This document shows, one piece after another, positions 32,154 to 45,159 of a stretch of DNA of 46,788 nt. Below the pieces are notes generated by a model that was not told the origin of the DNA, ran no database searches, and saw only the letters and a list, made by a program, of their open reading frames with translations. The stretch spans positions 1 to 46,788 of the forward strand of contig JABYQR010000337.1 of NCBI GenBank assembly GCA_022592445.1, read 5' to 3'. The stretch is from Cytidiella melzeri. Lineage: Eukaryota; Basidiomycota; Agaricomycetes; Polyporales; Irpicaceae. Made by a program: the position numbers and the translations under genes. The stretch's first letter is position 1, and the number at the start of each line of letters is the position of its first letter.

Positions 32154-34487
32154 CTAGAGATGCGCGGACACGATGTGTTTGCCGCCCGCCAAGGACACGC
32201 TGTTTCCACCTGTTGTCGTCTGCACACGCCCATCGATTATTACTTTCGTCGCAGAAGGTAAAGCCAGCGTCCCAGTCGTCCCATGGGGCGTGTCCACATT
32301 TATAGTCAGGGTTGTGTTCTTCTCATCCATCTCCCATTGAATCCCGTACCATCCGAGCGGTGTCTCGAAGCCTCCTTCTGCTTGAGACAACCCGGAGGTG
32401 TGAGGTTGAAGTGCCCATGTACGACCTTGAGGAGATGTGACCTGCAGTCCAAGGACATAAATTGTGAGGGCTGATGTAGGGCCCGAGCTCCAACCATGAG
32501 CATGGCTCGTATAGGACGCGTCGTAGTTGTAGCCTCTATAGGATCGGTAATCTATCGACCCGTTGGATGTGAAGCCTTCAAGTAAAGTAGACTGTACGCT
32601 GAGGTTTGTATATAACATGTAGCCCCATTCGCGGCGAAGGAGATCCATTGCGCGCGCATCGTTTCCAGATTGGAAGTGCGCTTGAAGCTGAGCGAACACC
32701 GTGAGTACACGATTCGCATTTTGACGACTTTGGATGTCGATTTACCTCCAACGATCCAATGAAGGGCGAGATGGTGTCGGGGAGCTCTGGCGCGACAGCT
32801 CCCAAAGAATTCCAGTTTCTTGTCAAGCCTTCACTGATGAGATTGGCTTGTTCAGCTGAAGTTGTTATGTTGTACAAGATCGCCATCGAGTTCGCATCTT
32901 GCGGGCAAAGTGTGGTCGTGTCGTTGTCGCGATACATGCCCTGATCTTGAAGCCAGAAGACATCGTTAAAACGAGACTTTAACTCAGTGGCGTTCGCAGT
33001 CCAGGTCGCCGACAGCGAGGAGTCGTTCACCTGCTCTGCCAAATCAGCGCTGTTGATAAGAACCTATAGACTTAGGATCAGCAAACAGTTTACGGTCAAG
33101 GAAACTCGATCTCACGGACCTTGTACAACAGAGCGTTTCCTTCAGCATTGATACCGCCTCCTCCAAGCCTAGCCCAGTCTCGCAGCCCGGTAACGTTCAT
33201 CAACCCAGATGGACCGACCTTGCCAGTGACGAAGTTGACAGCTTTGGTGTAATTAGCCCAGACAGACTGGAGCCACTCCATGTCACCCGAGTAGAGAAAG
33301 TAGTTGTGGGTCCCAATGAGTGTCCACATGTGATATGTATCGCTACCTGTCTGCGAGAGCGGAGGGCCAGATTCAGGTAAAGCACCCGTTTTGGGATCTA
33401 TGGCAGCGAACATCGTGGACAGCGCGTTCTTAGTAGGTAGTAAATCATTTGTGGACACGAATTGAGTGGGTACAGCGACACCCATATCGCCTTGGAGTGT
33501 GTCAGCATGAAACGGAATATACACGGCGAGTCACTGAACGAACCTGGCCATACTGCACTTTAGTGGCATAGGCTCAATTTGATGTCGCGGCAGTTATGCT
33601 ATACTTGACGACTCACCGGTCTCGTTTTGCCCCATCCACAATGATAGGCCCTGCTACGCCCAATGTTGCATTGTTGAGCCAGCCGGGTGAGCTAACGAAT
33701 GGTACCGCTCGTCCAGTGTTCAGCGAGACAGTGTTTGTCTGCACCGTATACGCCCCAGCGTACCATATCTGGCGACAGTTACAGTGACTGTTGTCTGTTG
33801 CTCACAAATATCAATGTGCACACCTTTGTCAAAAAGTCTTGGTCGTGAAAACCCGGATCTGAAGCGTAGAAATATCCGCTGTAGTCTCTCATGTTCTCAA
33901 CATGCGGCATGAACGAAATAGAGCATGTCACGTTGGAGATGGAGACAGCACTGGTGGACGTGGATACAACTGTCAGATATCGAAACCCGCCTCTCAACGA
34001 GGGTGCGGGCTGTGTCCAGTGGGCCTTTTGAAGGGGGGTAGTTAAGTGTAATATGCCGTCATACGACATGTTGGGAGCAGGATAGGATGAATCGTCGGAT
34101 GTGAATGGGCTGATAAACATCGGCGACTCGGTAAACGACAATGCCAAGCTTGCTAAAGATGATGAAGGGTCGATGTTCATGGAGATAAGTCCCCCCACCT
34201 GTTCATGTGGAAAACGATAAGTGTATGAAGGGCGTCCTGTCGAACATATGCACCTCTTTGCCAAAGTCGAGAGTGACCCAGGATTCATTGCCAGACAACG
34301 TAGCTTGGCCGCCATCAGCGAGTAGACCTTCGGCATTCGTGACGCGACCTTGCACTTCTCGTATAAGTACAGGCCTTACGGTTCTGGAGGAAGGTGCGTA
34401 ATTGAATGCATCCCAAGGACCGCTAGGTGCTGAAGCTAATATCGAGGCAGAGAGCACTATAAGCTGCAGAAAACTCGCAATGAGCAT
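32154..34487 (-). CDS. Secreted GH78-type alpha-L-rhamnosidase-like glycosidase
   Basis: Seven exons: 34254-34487, 33824-34198, 33617-33768, 33544-33557, 33120-33490, 32746-33063 and 32154-32687. They give 665 aa. A signal peptide starts it (MLIASFLQLIVLSASILASA). It is followed by the accessory beta domain (SWVTLDFGKEVGGLIS) and the (alpha/alpha)6 barrel with WYAGAYTVQTNTV, VDGAKRDRAVWPGDMG, TGALPESGPP, TYHMWTLIGTHNYF, SLGAVAPELPDTISPFIG and SHAHGWSSGP. The DGAKRDR-x-x-WPGDM block and HGWSSGPTS are the marks by which I place it with fungal GH78 six-hairpin glycosidases. It presumably removes rhamnose from plant glycosides outside the cell. The 14-nt exon 33544-33557 encodes the middle of the WPG block. 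Many NxS/T sites suggest N-glycosylation. Confidence 0.88.
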
Positions 34488-35344
34488 GGCAGCGCACTGG
34501 TAAAGGTACTGAGCGTGCCCCATACCATTCGTCTGCATGTCAGCTTTAATACCGGGGGGCGGGAGATGGCAGAGAACGCGATGTGGAATCATAGGGTAGA
34601 GGTGGCGGGCCGGACCAGGACGCATGACCGTACTTAGAAGTATACCAGCGGGAACACCTGAGCACAAACGCATGCTCGACTTCTGGGGCCAATGCAGCTG
34701 TATATTAAGACTAGACGTCGTTGTTGGCTGTCCAACATGTATCGTTAGCCATAGCCTAAGTTGATAAAAGTGAAACAAAACGAAGGGCTTCTCACATGAC
34801 ACCGTGTCTACGGACACCAAGAATTTGTCGACCGCTATGTCGTGTGCAGAGTGGAAGGCCACCGCATATCCTTCGTTCATGTTAATAGCATGCCTTGAGG
34901 CTTGAAGCTTGCGGTATGAGGCCTGATGCCCGCTGTACATTCACTATGTATCAATGTCGCGTCATGCAAACGAAAATGCACCGATACTCACGTGCACAGA
35001 AATCTGTGGAAAACGGAGCAACGCTTTAATGTAGGCAAATACATGCGCGGGAGCTGCAGGTCCTGAGAAACCCCAGCTGACGTGGAAGGTCCAGGTGCTT
35101 GACCTCCGACGACGCGTTGCGTTGCAGCCAACCTCATAGAGGGGAACAGAAATCTGGACGGCCTGGTTCTGCTCTGAGTCGCTGGAAGGCAACAGCCCAT
35201 CCGTCACACCTCAAAAGTCGCTATGTAAGCGTAAACTAAATCTAGATACAAGGGACCGACACTACAGAGAAAGTACAAAGACGGAAAGAGATTCAGACAT
35301 CCCCGGCTGAGCGCGAGTCGAGTTACCGTCAGTAGCGAGGCGCA
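34488..35344. other. Intergenic region, GH78 promoter side
   Basis: 857 bp. Minus-strand frames at 34962-35207 and within 34620-34940 look somewhat protein-like (SVPLYEVGC, TWTFHVSWGFSGPAAP; INMNEGYAVAFHSAHD) but cannot be spliced together in one frame by any site I tried. They may be a decayed gene. Not called. Confidence 0.4.
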
Positions 35345-38085
<2,741 letters not shown>

Positions 38086-39204
38086 ATTCCTGAAGGATCA
38101 AGCAGTGTGTTACTTCGCAATCGTGTTGGACAAAAACAGAATCTAGGTGAGTGTTCTTGCAGACTCCTGAGCTGTTGAGCTACGAGGCGAAGAACAAAGG
38201 TACTGGCGCGGTCGAAGTCACTATATGTATGTTCGGACAGAGCGTTTGTCATGGTCGCGAGAACCGTCAATGGTGACCTAAGGATATGTCCTTCGCATTG
38301 AGCGTGGTGACGGCCGGTGCCATAGGGCGAGATGGCCGCGCAGGTTGAGTGAATGATTGGCGTGTACGTAGACCAAGAACACCGAAATATCAGAGAGTCG
38401 CAATCTGTCATTGCCAGGTATTAGTCGCCGCCGCCGGTAACAGTCATGGGAGAACCGGTTGAAAGGCTGCCCTCTGTATTAGCGACTATACTGGTAACGA
38501 AAGATTGCGTCAGTTTGAACATGAGCAGTCCCGATGAGAACGGGCAAAGAGAAATGCCGCAATGCCGCACTTTTGGGCGCTCCCCGCCTTCCGCCTTGAC
38601 CAATTTCACTATCGACCACGTCACATGCACCAGCGTGACGGCGCTTATGGCCATTAAGAAATTAATAGCTTATGATTACGCACACGTATCCCAATTCTGC
38701 GTAATAGAAACCGTACACGCCCAGGCGAAGCCTGGGTGCTGGAGTATGTTTTGGCGTGTATGTACTGTACAGTGTTTCATCACGTCGCGCCGATATGTCC
38801 CGCGCGTGCATCACTCCGACAAAACAATATTTGATCCTGTCGACATACTCCTCGGGATAGCACACCGATGTCCTAGTAAGATCGTGCCTACACTTGCTCT
38901 GTAGGACCTGTGGACAGTGTGACGACAAGATATATACAGTTGTGGCAAATGTCCAGCCTTGGTGCTCGTGGTGTGCGCCAGGTGTAGAGTGGTTTTGGTT
39001 TCCAGACCATCGCACCGACAGTATGCATTAGAATACATTTTTTGTTCACACCGTCGCACCAACACGATATATTAGAAATCAGTTCGATTACGCTATCTAC
39101 AACAATGGATGAAATGACAGTACACGAGAACGAGGAAGCGAGAGTATAGCGCAGGCGGAAACAAACTCAAACAAGAGCAGAGCAAAGCAGCAAGCCGACC
39201 GCGA
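38086..39204. other. Intergenic region, GMC promoter side
   Basis: About 1.1 kb with no recognisable coding content. The ORF at 38446-38904 (+, 152 codons) has no motif and no splice-supported extension. Confidence 0.5.
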
Positions 39205-39348
39205 TCAGACCACAACAGACCCCATGTAGTTGTTGATGGCGCGCTGAATGGGCAGAAGATCAGTAGGGCCTGAGGGAAGGGCTCTGTCGCGGATGGTGAA
39301 CAAGCGGAGGTCAGCCTTGAGACACAGGTAGAAGTACCTGAGGCGGTG
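39205..39348 (-). pseudogene. Possible 3'-terminal exon cut off by the solo LTR
   Basis: On the minus strand, just past the LTR, a frame reads RYFYLCLKADLRLFTIRDRA, then LPSGPTDLLPIQRAINNYMG and a stop at 39205. The composition is protein-like, and a good 3' splice site (CCTCAG) precedes it. After removing the LTR and one target copy, TACTAACACCGCCTCAG forms a textbook branch-point and acceptor. An upstream donor (GTGAGT) would make a 53-nt intron, but the joined frame is not open, so the gene may be decayed. Family not recognised. Confidence 0.3.
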
Positions 39349-40094
39349 TGACATGGATAGTCCAACAGAGACCGGATTTTTCCAATATTGTCACAAGTTT
39401 ATAGCCTTAGGCGCCTATCTAGAGCGCTTATTTTCCGGCTAGGAGTGTTACCGGACCTAACCCTAACCTGGGTCACGTGACATCCTGCCTTATTTATCAA
39501 TAGTCCAGACCCAAACCCTAGACTCAGTCTGGAGCGGTTCCAGATCAACCTAGGCTATTGTTCTATTGTTCCTCTTCCATTGATGGGGATTCCCCAGGGA
39601 TTTCCCCAGGTCTTATTGTTCTATTGTTCTTATCCTATTGTTCTATTGTTGTATTGTTCTAGCTCTATTGTTCTACGTACTCAGGTCCTGACAGTTACTC
39701 AGGTCCTTGACAGTTACTCCGGTTCTTGACAGTTACCCGGGTTCATTATTGTTCTATTGTTACTCCAGTCCCACAGTTACTCCAGTCCCTAGTGTGGGAA
39801 CTGGTGCACAGACCATCCAGACACAGTATATATAGTACCCCTTACCCTCCCTGGTTCTGCATCTTGACCTCTTTGTCATTTGCACTGCCAGGTGAGTTAC
39901 TCAATGTAACCTAGTATAAACATGATATTAACTTCGTCATTTGCACTGCCAGTATCCGGCCTCTGAGCCTGCTTGCCTGCTCATCATCGACTTTGACCTC
40001 GTTGTCGTCGTTGGAGATCCACTTTCACTTCCGTTCCCCCTCTTCTCTACCCTTGTTTAGGGTTTAGCAGTATAGCAGCAGTCGCTCCGCGACA
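39349..40094 (+). mobile_element. Gypsy solo LTR with perfect 5-bp target duplication
   Basis: It starts TGACATGGATAG and ends CTCCGCGACA, with TG...CA termini. It is flanked on both sides by CGGTG (39344-39348 and 40095-40099). Apart from indels it matches, in inverted orientation, the 3' LTR at 43133-43844. With no internal sequence attached, it is a solo LTR left by LTR-LTR recombination. It has a TATA box at about 39826-39834, CTATTGTT-type microrepeats (39554-39675), ACAGTTACTC repeats (39690-39790), a CCTAACCCTAACC stretch and a CACGTG E-box. Confidence 0.92.
39892..39952 (+). other. Intron-like segment inside the LTR
   Basis: 61 bp starting GTGAGTTAC and ending CTGCCAG, with a TTAAC branch-like motif. 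The last 21 bp (39932-39952) repeat, with one mismatch, the 21 bp just upstream of the donor (39871-39891). The inverted copy at 43267-43327 has the same 61-bp structure. It lies downstream of the TATA box, so it would be in the transcript leader. Confidence 0.5.
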
Positions 40095-40097
40095 CGG

Positions 40098-40670
40098 TGT
40101 TAGTATGCCAGTGCACTACCCGAGAGTCAGCGCAAACTCACTCCTTGTGTCAAAGCGAGATTGTATCGCTGATTATCGGACATCAGATCTATGGACAATG
40201 TAGATTAGATATGTAGATAGATAAGCACAGATAGTACATAGCATGTGATTCCACCATCCTTATGGTCACACACGATGCGATACTTACACCATATGGCATC
40301 ATGTTCCAGTAGTTTTCATGACTGAATAGCAGAAATACCATGAGGCTTCTGCATGACTCATATTTCATATATCAAATGTATTGAGCTTACTAAAGGCTCA
40401 GTCAGCACCATTCAGTTATGTAGGATGCTCAGTCATCGCTTACATTCTCTATTCAGTAGTATTAGCAAGCAGGACTGTGCATTACCAATCATTACTCATA
40501 GGATTACCAATCCTTACCAATCCTTACTCATATGACATTACTGTAGCATTAGTAATCTAGTTACAGACATGTATATATACAGCTCCTAGAGAGCAGAGAA
40601 ATAATAAGACACTTACTCCCAGAGTTAGTTGACTCTCCTAGTCATCCCCTACACTCGTAACTTTCAAACA
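40098..40670 (+). repeat. Candidate Copia-type 5' LTR
   Basis: It starts TGTTAG and ends TTTCAAACA (TGTT/AACA inverted termini). It contains a TATA box (GTATATATACAGC, about 40570-40582), an AATAATAAG poly(A)-like signal (about 40603), and is directly followed by a primer-binding-site-like sequence. The left border coincides with the solo LTR target site, so it could also be ordinary DNA. No second copy is in the window to confirm it. Confidence 0.4.
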
Positions 40671-40687
40671 GGTTATGAGCCCCGGCT
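40671..40687 (+). other. Candidate primer-binding site, tRNA-iMet half type
   Basis: GGTTATGAGCCCCGGCT begins immediately after the CA of the candidate LTR. Its reverse complement contains GGGCTCATAACC, the anticodon-loop sequence of initiator tRNA-Met. Copia-type elements are known to prime from an internal fragment of that tRNA. Confidence 0.5.
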
Positions 40688-41194
40688 TCTAACTCTTCTT
40701 ACCACTCCTCTACTCTGAAACCATACTCAAGCTCGACACTACACAACAGTTACTTCGTGAGTAACATTTCTTTCTACACATTGTAGGCCACTTTGTAGTA
40801 GAAGACCCAGTTGTAGTAGACTAAGCCTCGCCTCTCCTCGCCCATTATTCCCATTACTATTTTCTACAGAATTGCCCCTGCTTTCTTACCCCTGGAACAC
40901 GCGCACAGTCACATCCAATCGGTAGCCTACACCTCACAAGTGTTCTTGGCTTGTGATTCACTATCAGAATCACGCACCTACTCGGACAAAGCCCAATAAG
41001 GTGGCGTCCAGAGGTGATCGAAAGGGTCTTTTGTCTTAGACAATTGGGAGGCTGTGAAAAGCGGTGAAAGGAGGGAAAGTAGGCGTCACCTTGAGCTCGT
41101 GACTCAGGGGACTAAAAGGGAGCTGTGTACGACGCACAGTTAACACCCTTGGCATTCCCAATTCGTTGGTTTTTGTAGAATTTAGTAGAGGCTT

Positions 41195-41470
41195 ATGTCG
41201 AACTTTGTTACTTTTGGTTTCACAGAGATTTTGTCTCCTGCACATTCGCATATTAGTTACGCGCGCACTATTTGTTTCACCATTGCTTATCGTTCGGTTG
41301 AAGTCGAATTTGGGGATAATTTTCGTGAAGAATCTCTTGTGCAAGAGTTTTTCTCACAGTTTATTCCTTTCACAGAAATTCCTCGCACACTTCCGAGAAT
41401 TATTTTCTGGATCGACACCGATAACCGACGAGCACTTCGACCCGCATTCCGTTTCACCCACGAATTCTAA
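41195..41470 (+). CDS. 91-aa ORF of unknown function
   Basis: It ends two nucleotides before the start of the 454-aa ORF. Sequence is Phe and Ile rich (SQFIPFTEIPRTLPRIIFWI) without a signal peptide or known motif. It could be a leader peptide, the N-terminal part of a longer protein read by frameshift or splicing, or a chance ORF. Confidence 0.3.
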   Translation: MSNFVTFGFTEILSPAHSHISYARTICFTIAYRSVEVEFGDNFREESLVQEFFSQFIPFTEIPRTLPRIIFWIDTDNRRALRPAFRFTHEF

Positions 41471-41472
41471 AC

Positions 41473-42837
41473 ATGCCCGCCCGTCGTACCAATGCTATCT
41501 TCGAAAGGGCTGAACAGCGTTCCAGGAACTGGGAACAGTTTTTGGAAAGACGTACTGAGCGAGTTCGCCTGGCCGGAGGTAACACTTTGCAAATTCGACA
41601 AATCGAACCGAACCAGCTAAGGTTCGATTATGATTGTGTAGAATCTGCAACGGACCATCACCATCATACATTCTTCCTCAGTACTATCCCGAACCATCAA
41701 TGGAATACCGAGGCTAGAGCAGCTCGCCGCGCCGATCGAGAGGGGGGAAATTCGCAAAGCGCACGGTCTAACAATCATCGCGCCCCTCCTGCCACCTTCG
41801 ACCGCGAATCCCTTCGCCCACGTCCACGTCCACAGGAAGCGGTGAACCGTATCATCAACAACATCCGCACCTCCGTTCACGCAGACATGCGTCGAAGGGG
41901 GGACAATACTCCTCGACTCGCCGAACTCTACGACGAGCAGCAACGCCGCCAGACCACCTCTCAGCCCCAAAGGCAGCCAACTGCACCTCGTGGACGAGGT
42001 TTCCGCACAAACCACCGCGGACGAGTTCAATTTGAACTGGAGCAAGCCCGTGCCGCCCGTCGCAGCGAACGGAGCCAGTCTCCACTTCCTCGTCAACCAC
42101 CTCGCCCACGCACTCCTGCTATACCCGTTAACGTCGAACAAGATGTTCCTATGGTTCCGCCGTCACCAGTCACCTCGAGCACCACCATCGTCAACGAGCC
42201 CGTCGAAACCATCGAGGAGTTCTTTGGGGAAGAGCGCCCTGTTGCTCCAACCACTGAGCTTCATGATGCGAGCTCATACTGCTTCGAGTGGGACGAATTG
42301 ACCGGGACTGCGTTGCAAAACGCACAGGACATCGCCGACAAGATCTGGGATGGCAAGTTCACCGACGCCGAGCCACACATCATGGATGCAATGTCTTTCA
42401 TCACGGACAATGGTGTGGTGCTCAAGTCGAACATCGAAGGAGGAGGCTGTCGCCTGTTCTTTGCGCTTGAAGAAGACCAAATCGAGTCGTACAAATTTAT
42501 TGCAGCATCAGCTCGTGTTGCAATTATGATGCGACACGGTTTTGTCTGGTATCGCACGGATGGGGAACGGGAGCCATTCCATCTCCGACACGATGACTTC
42601 CACACTGCTATGCAGGTTGTCCAAGGCAACGACAAGTTCAGCGAGCGAAAGCTCGTTCAAATCATCGCCTGGCGCCTCAAGCAGAACGACGACTGGACCA
42701 CAATGTCTGAAGAGGTCAAGGACCAAATTCGAGACTGGTCACAGCCAGCTGAGGAAGGACAGATCGTCGAGCAGCCGACTGAGGAGAATGAGCTTCTCCA
42801 GATGTTGGACAGGATGGTAGCTAGAAATAGCGAGTAA
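41473..42837 (+). CDS. 454-aa protein of unknown function, possibly element-encoded
   Basis: Long uninterrupted frame from ATG at 41473 (MPARRTNAIFERAEQRSRNW). Three parts are visible. An N-terminal region (1-90) has RQIEPNQLRFDYDC and a HHHH run. A central Arg/Pro/Gln-rich, probably disordered region covers 90-240 (RGRGFRTNHRGR, SPLPRQPPRPR). A C-terminal region (about 265-440) looks folded and acidic (SSYCFEWDELTGTALQNAQD, AEPHIMDAMSFITDNG, SARVAIMMRHGFVWYRTDGE, FSERKLVQIIAWRLKQNDDW). There is no CCHC knuckle, protease, RT or DDE motif. The position downstream of a candidate Copia LTR and primer-binding site suggests a gag-like or accessory protein of a non-autonomous element. A host gene is the alternative. 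The frame is intact, unlike the nearby pol genes. Confidence 0.6.
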   Translation: MPARRTNAIFERAEQRSRNWEQFLERRTERVRLAGGNTLQIRQIEPNQLRFDYDCVESATDHHHHTFFLSTIPNHQWNTEARAARRADREGGNSQSARSNNHRAPPATFDRESLRPRPRPQEAVNRIINNIRTSVHADMRRRGDNTPRLAELYDEQQRRQTTSQPQRQPTAPRGRGFRTNHRGRVQFELEQARAARRSERSQSPLPRQPPRPRTPAIPVNVEQDVPMVPPSPVTSSTTIVNEPVETIEEFFGEERPVAPTTELHDASSYCFEWDELTGTALQNAQDIADKIWDGKFTDAEPHIMDAMSFITDNGVVLKSNIEGGGCRLFFALEEDQIESYKFIAASARVAIMMRHGFVWYRTDGEREPFHLRHDDFHTAMQVVQGNDKFSERKLVQIIAWRLKQNDDWTTMSEEVKDQIRDWSQPAEEGQIVEQPTEENELLQMLDRMVARNSE

Positions 42838-43132
42838 ACGGGCGACTGAAACTTGAGCAATACCGCACATGTAACATTTAAAATATCGCGATGTGTATTT
42901 GTACATTTGTACACGGTCACTTTCAACAAGTTTCTGTAGTTGTACTTGTAGTACTTTTGTACCACCTTTCCTTCGTCTCTGCCGTCTTGTCGAATCGTTA
43001 GTAACGCGTCTTATGTTTCCTGTAGATGAACTTGTAAAATCTGGCACAGCGTTGTAAACAACGAGATCACTTCTTTGATACCATAAACAAGTGCGATATA
43101 TCTTTTGTATTCTCTGAAAGATATCTCTTGTC

Positions 43133-43844
43133 TGTCGCGGAGCGACTGCTGCTATGCTGATAACCCTAAAAAGGGAGTGAAATAGAGAGGAAGGGGGTGG
43201 ATCTCCAACGACGACAACGAGGTCAAAGTCGATGATGAGCAGGCAAGCAGGCACTGGGGCCGGATACTGGCAGTGCAAATGACAAAGTTAATATTATGCT
43301 TATACTAGGTTACATGGAGTAACTCACCTGGCAGTGCAAATGACGAAGAGGTCAAGATGCAGAACCAGGGAGGGTAAGGGGTACTATATATACTGGGTCT
43401 GGGTGGTCTGTGCACCAGTTCCCACACTAGGGACTGGAGTAACTGTGGGACTGGAGTAACAATAGAACAATAAAGAACCAGGGTAACTGTCAAGGACCTG
43501 AGTAACTGTCAAGGACCTGAGTAACTGTCAAGGACCAGGGTACGTAGAACAACAATAGGATAAGAACAATAGAACAATAGGACCTGGGGGAATCCCTGGG
43601 GAATCCCCATCAATGGAAGAGGAACAATAGAACAATAGCCTAGGTTGATCTGGAACCGCTCCAGACTGAGTCTAGGGTTTGGGTCTGGACTATTGATAAA
43701 TAAGGCAGGATGTCACGTGACCCGGGTTAGGGTTAGGTCCGGTAACACTCCTAGCCGGAAAATAAGCGCTCTAGATAGGCGCCCAAGGCTGTAAACTTGT
43801 GACATTGTTGGAAAAATCCGGTCTCTGTTGGACTATCCATGTCA
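43133..43844 (-). repeat. 3' LTR of the right Gypsy element
   Basis: 712 bp, TG...CA, starting immediately after the polypurine tract and TAA. It is shorter than the 746-bp solo LTR by loss of several microrepeat units. The intron-like 61-bp segment is present at 43267-43327. The flanking 5 bp on its outer side are TTGTC (43128-43132); the partner target copy would lie outside the window. Confidence 0.9.
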
Positions 43845-43862
43845 TTACCCCCCTCCTAAAAT

Positions 43863-45158
43863 TCATCGCCTCGATGAACTAAGACCAGGGACTCTACCAT
43901 CTGCCCACTCGAGGTCAGATGCAATAGCTTCTGTGATGTTCTCCAACAGTTTCCAAGGAATGGAGTCGAAGAGTGCTTTGGGCAATTTCTGGGGTGCATT
44001 GGTATGTCTGGCATGGAACTCTGCAATGCTCTCTTTCGCATTGGTCAGATTTACTGCAGGTTCCCACGTTACATCGCCTTCTCCATAGCCTTTCCATTTG
44101 ACTAGGTACTGCATTTGCTTCCGATAGATCCGACTGTCTAGGATCTTCTCAACTTCATAGACTTGTTGATCATCTACTATGATCGGTGCTGGTGGTTCTG
44201 GTATGAGGCCGTTTACTTCGTTTCCTCGATACAGAGATAGCCGTTCAACGTTGATGTTGTCGTGAATACGATATCCGGATTTGAGTTTGATCCGATATGT
44301 ATGTTCACCGGTTTTCTGAAGAACTGTGAATGGACCGAGTTGTCTAGGCCCTAGCTTGTCAGACTGCTGATGTACTTTGACGTTCTTGGAAGACAACCAC
44401 ACGAGGTTCCCTTCCTTGAAGACTGGAGTAGTTCTGCGGGTGTATGCGGAGGCTTCGGCCATCTTTTCCTTAGATAGACGAGAGGCAGCTTCGGCTTCTG
44501 CCCGAACCTGTCTGAGCTTTTCCAGACGTGCATCTAGATTCGGCATTCGGCTGTGACGTCCGACTGGTATGGTGAAATCTGGTAGGTACCCGTACATGAC
44601 TTCAAACGGAGAGTGCTGCGTAGATGAGTTGACACGAGAGTTGATGGCGAATTCAGCCACTGGGATGTATTCTGCCCAATCATCTTGTCGTTGGTCAACA
44701 AAGAGTCGTAGAATCTTTTCTACCTCTTGATTTGTTCTTTCCGTTTGACCATTGGCCTGAGGGTGGTAGGCGGTAGTCATGGCGCCAGTGATGCCTAGCC
44801 GTTTGTACAACGCTTGCATGACACGAGCTGCAAACTGGGGTCCTCTATCGGATATAAACTGTCGGGGAATGCCGTGGAGCCTGAACACTTCTTTGATGTG
44901 AAGGTCGGCTATACCGTCAGCTGTGACAGTAGACTGGGTTGGGATTACATGTGTTTGCTTGCTGTACAAGTCTGTGTACACGGCAATCATGTCAAATCCC
45001 TTACTACGTGGGAGTGGTCCGACTAAGTCTACACCAACCACTTGCCAAGGTCCGTCTGGTACTTCGATGGGCTGTATTGGGGCCACAGGGTGCTGTGCTG
45101 GTTTGGTTCGTTGACACTTGTCACATCCGAGGACGTATTGTTCTACAAATGATGCCAT
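43863..45158 (-). pseudogene. Gypsy integrase and chromodomain
   Basis: 431 codons in one frame. Part of the zinc domain (CDKCQRTK) is followed by the DDE core (VGVDLVGPLPRS for the first Asp, ISDRGPQF for the second, GQTERTNQEVEKILR for the Glu), the GPFTVLQKTGEHTYRIKL segment, and a chromodomain (YEVEKILDSRIYRKQMQYLV, KWKGYGEGDVTWEPAVN). The catalytic residues are all present. It is separated from the RNase H part by frame changes around 45160-45345, so it is labelled a pseudogene although this domain itself is intact. Confidence 0.9.
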
Positions 45159-45159
45159 G

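Noticed and set aside
34620..35207. Possible spliced minus-strand gene between the GH78 and GMC genes
   Set aside because: The two protein-like pieces cannot be joined in one frame using any GT or GC donor and AG acceptor visible between them.
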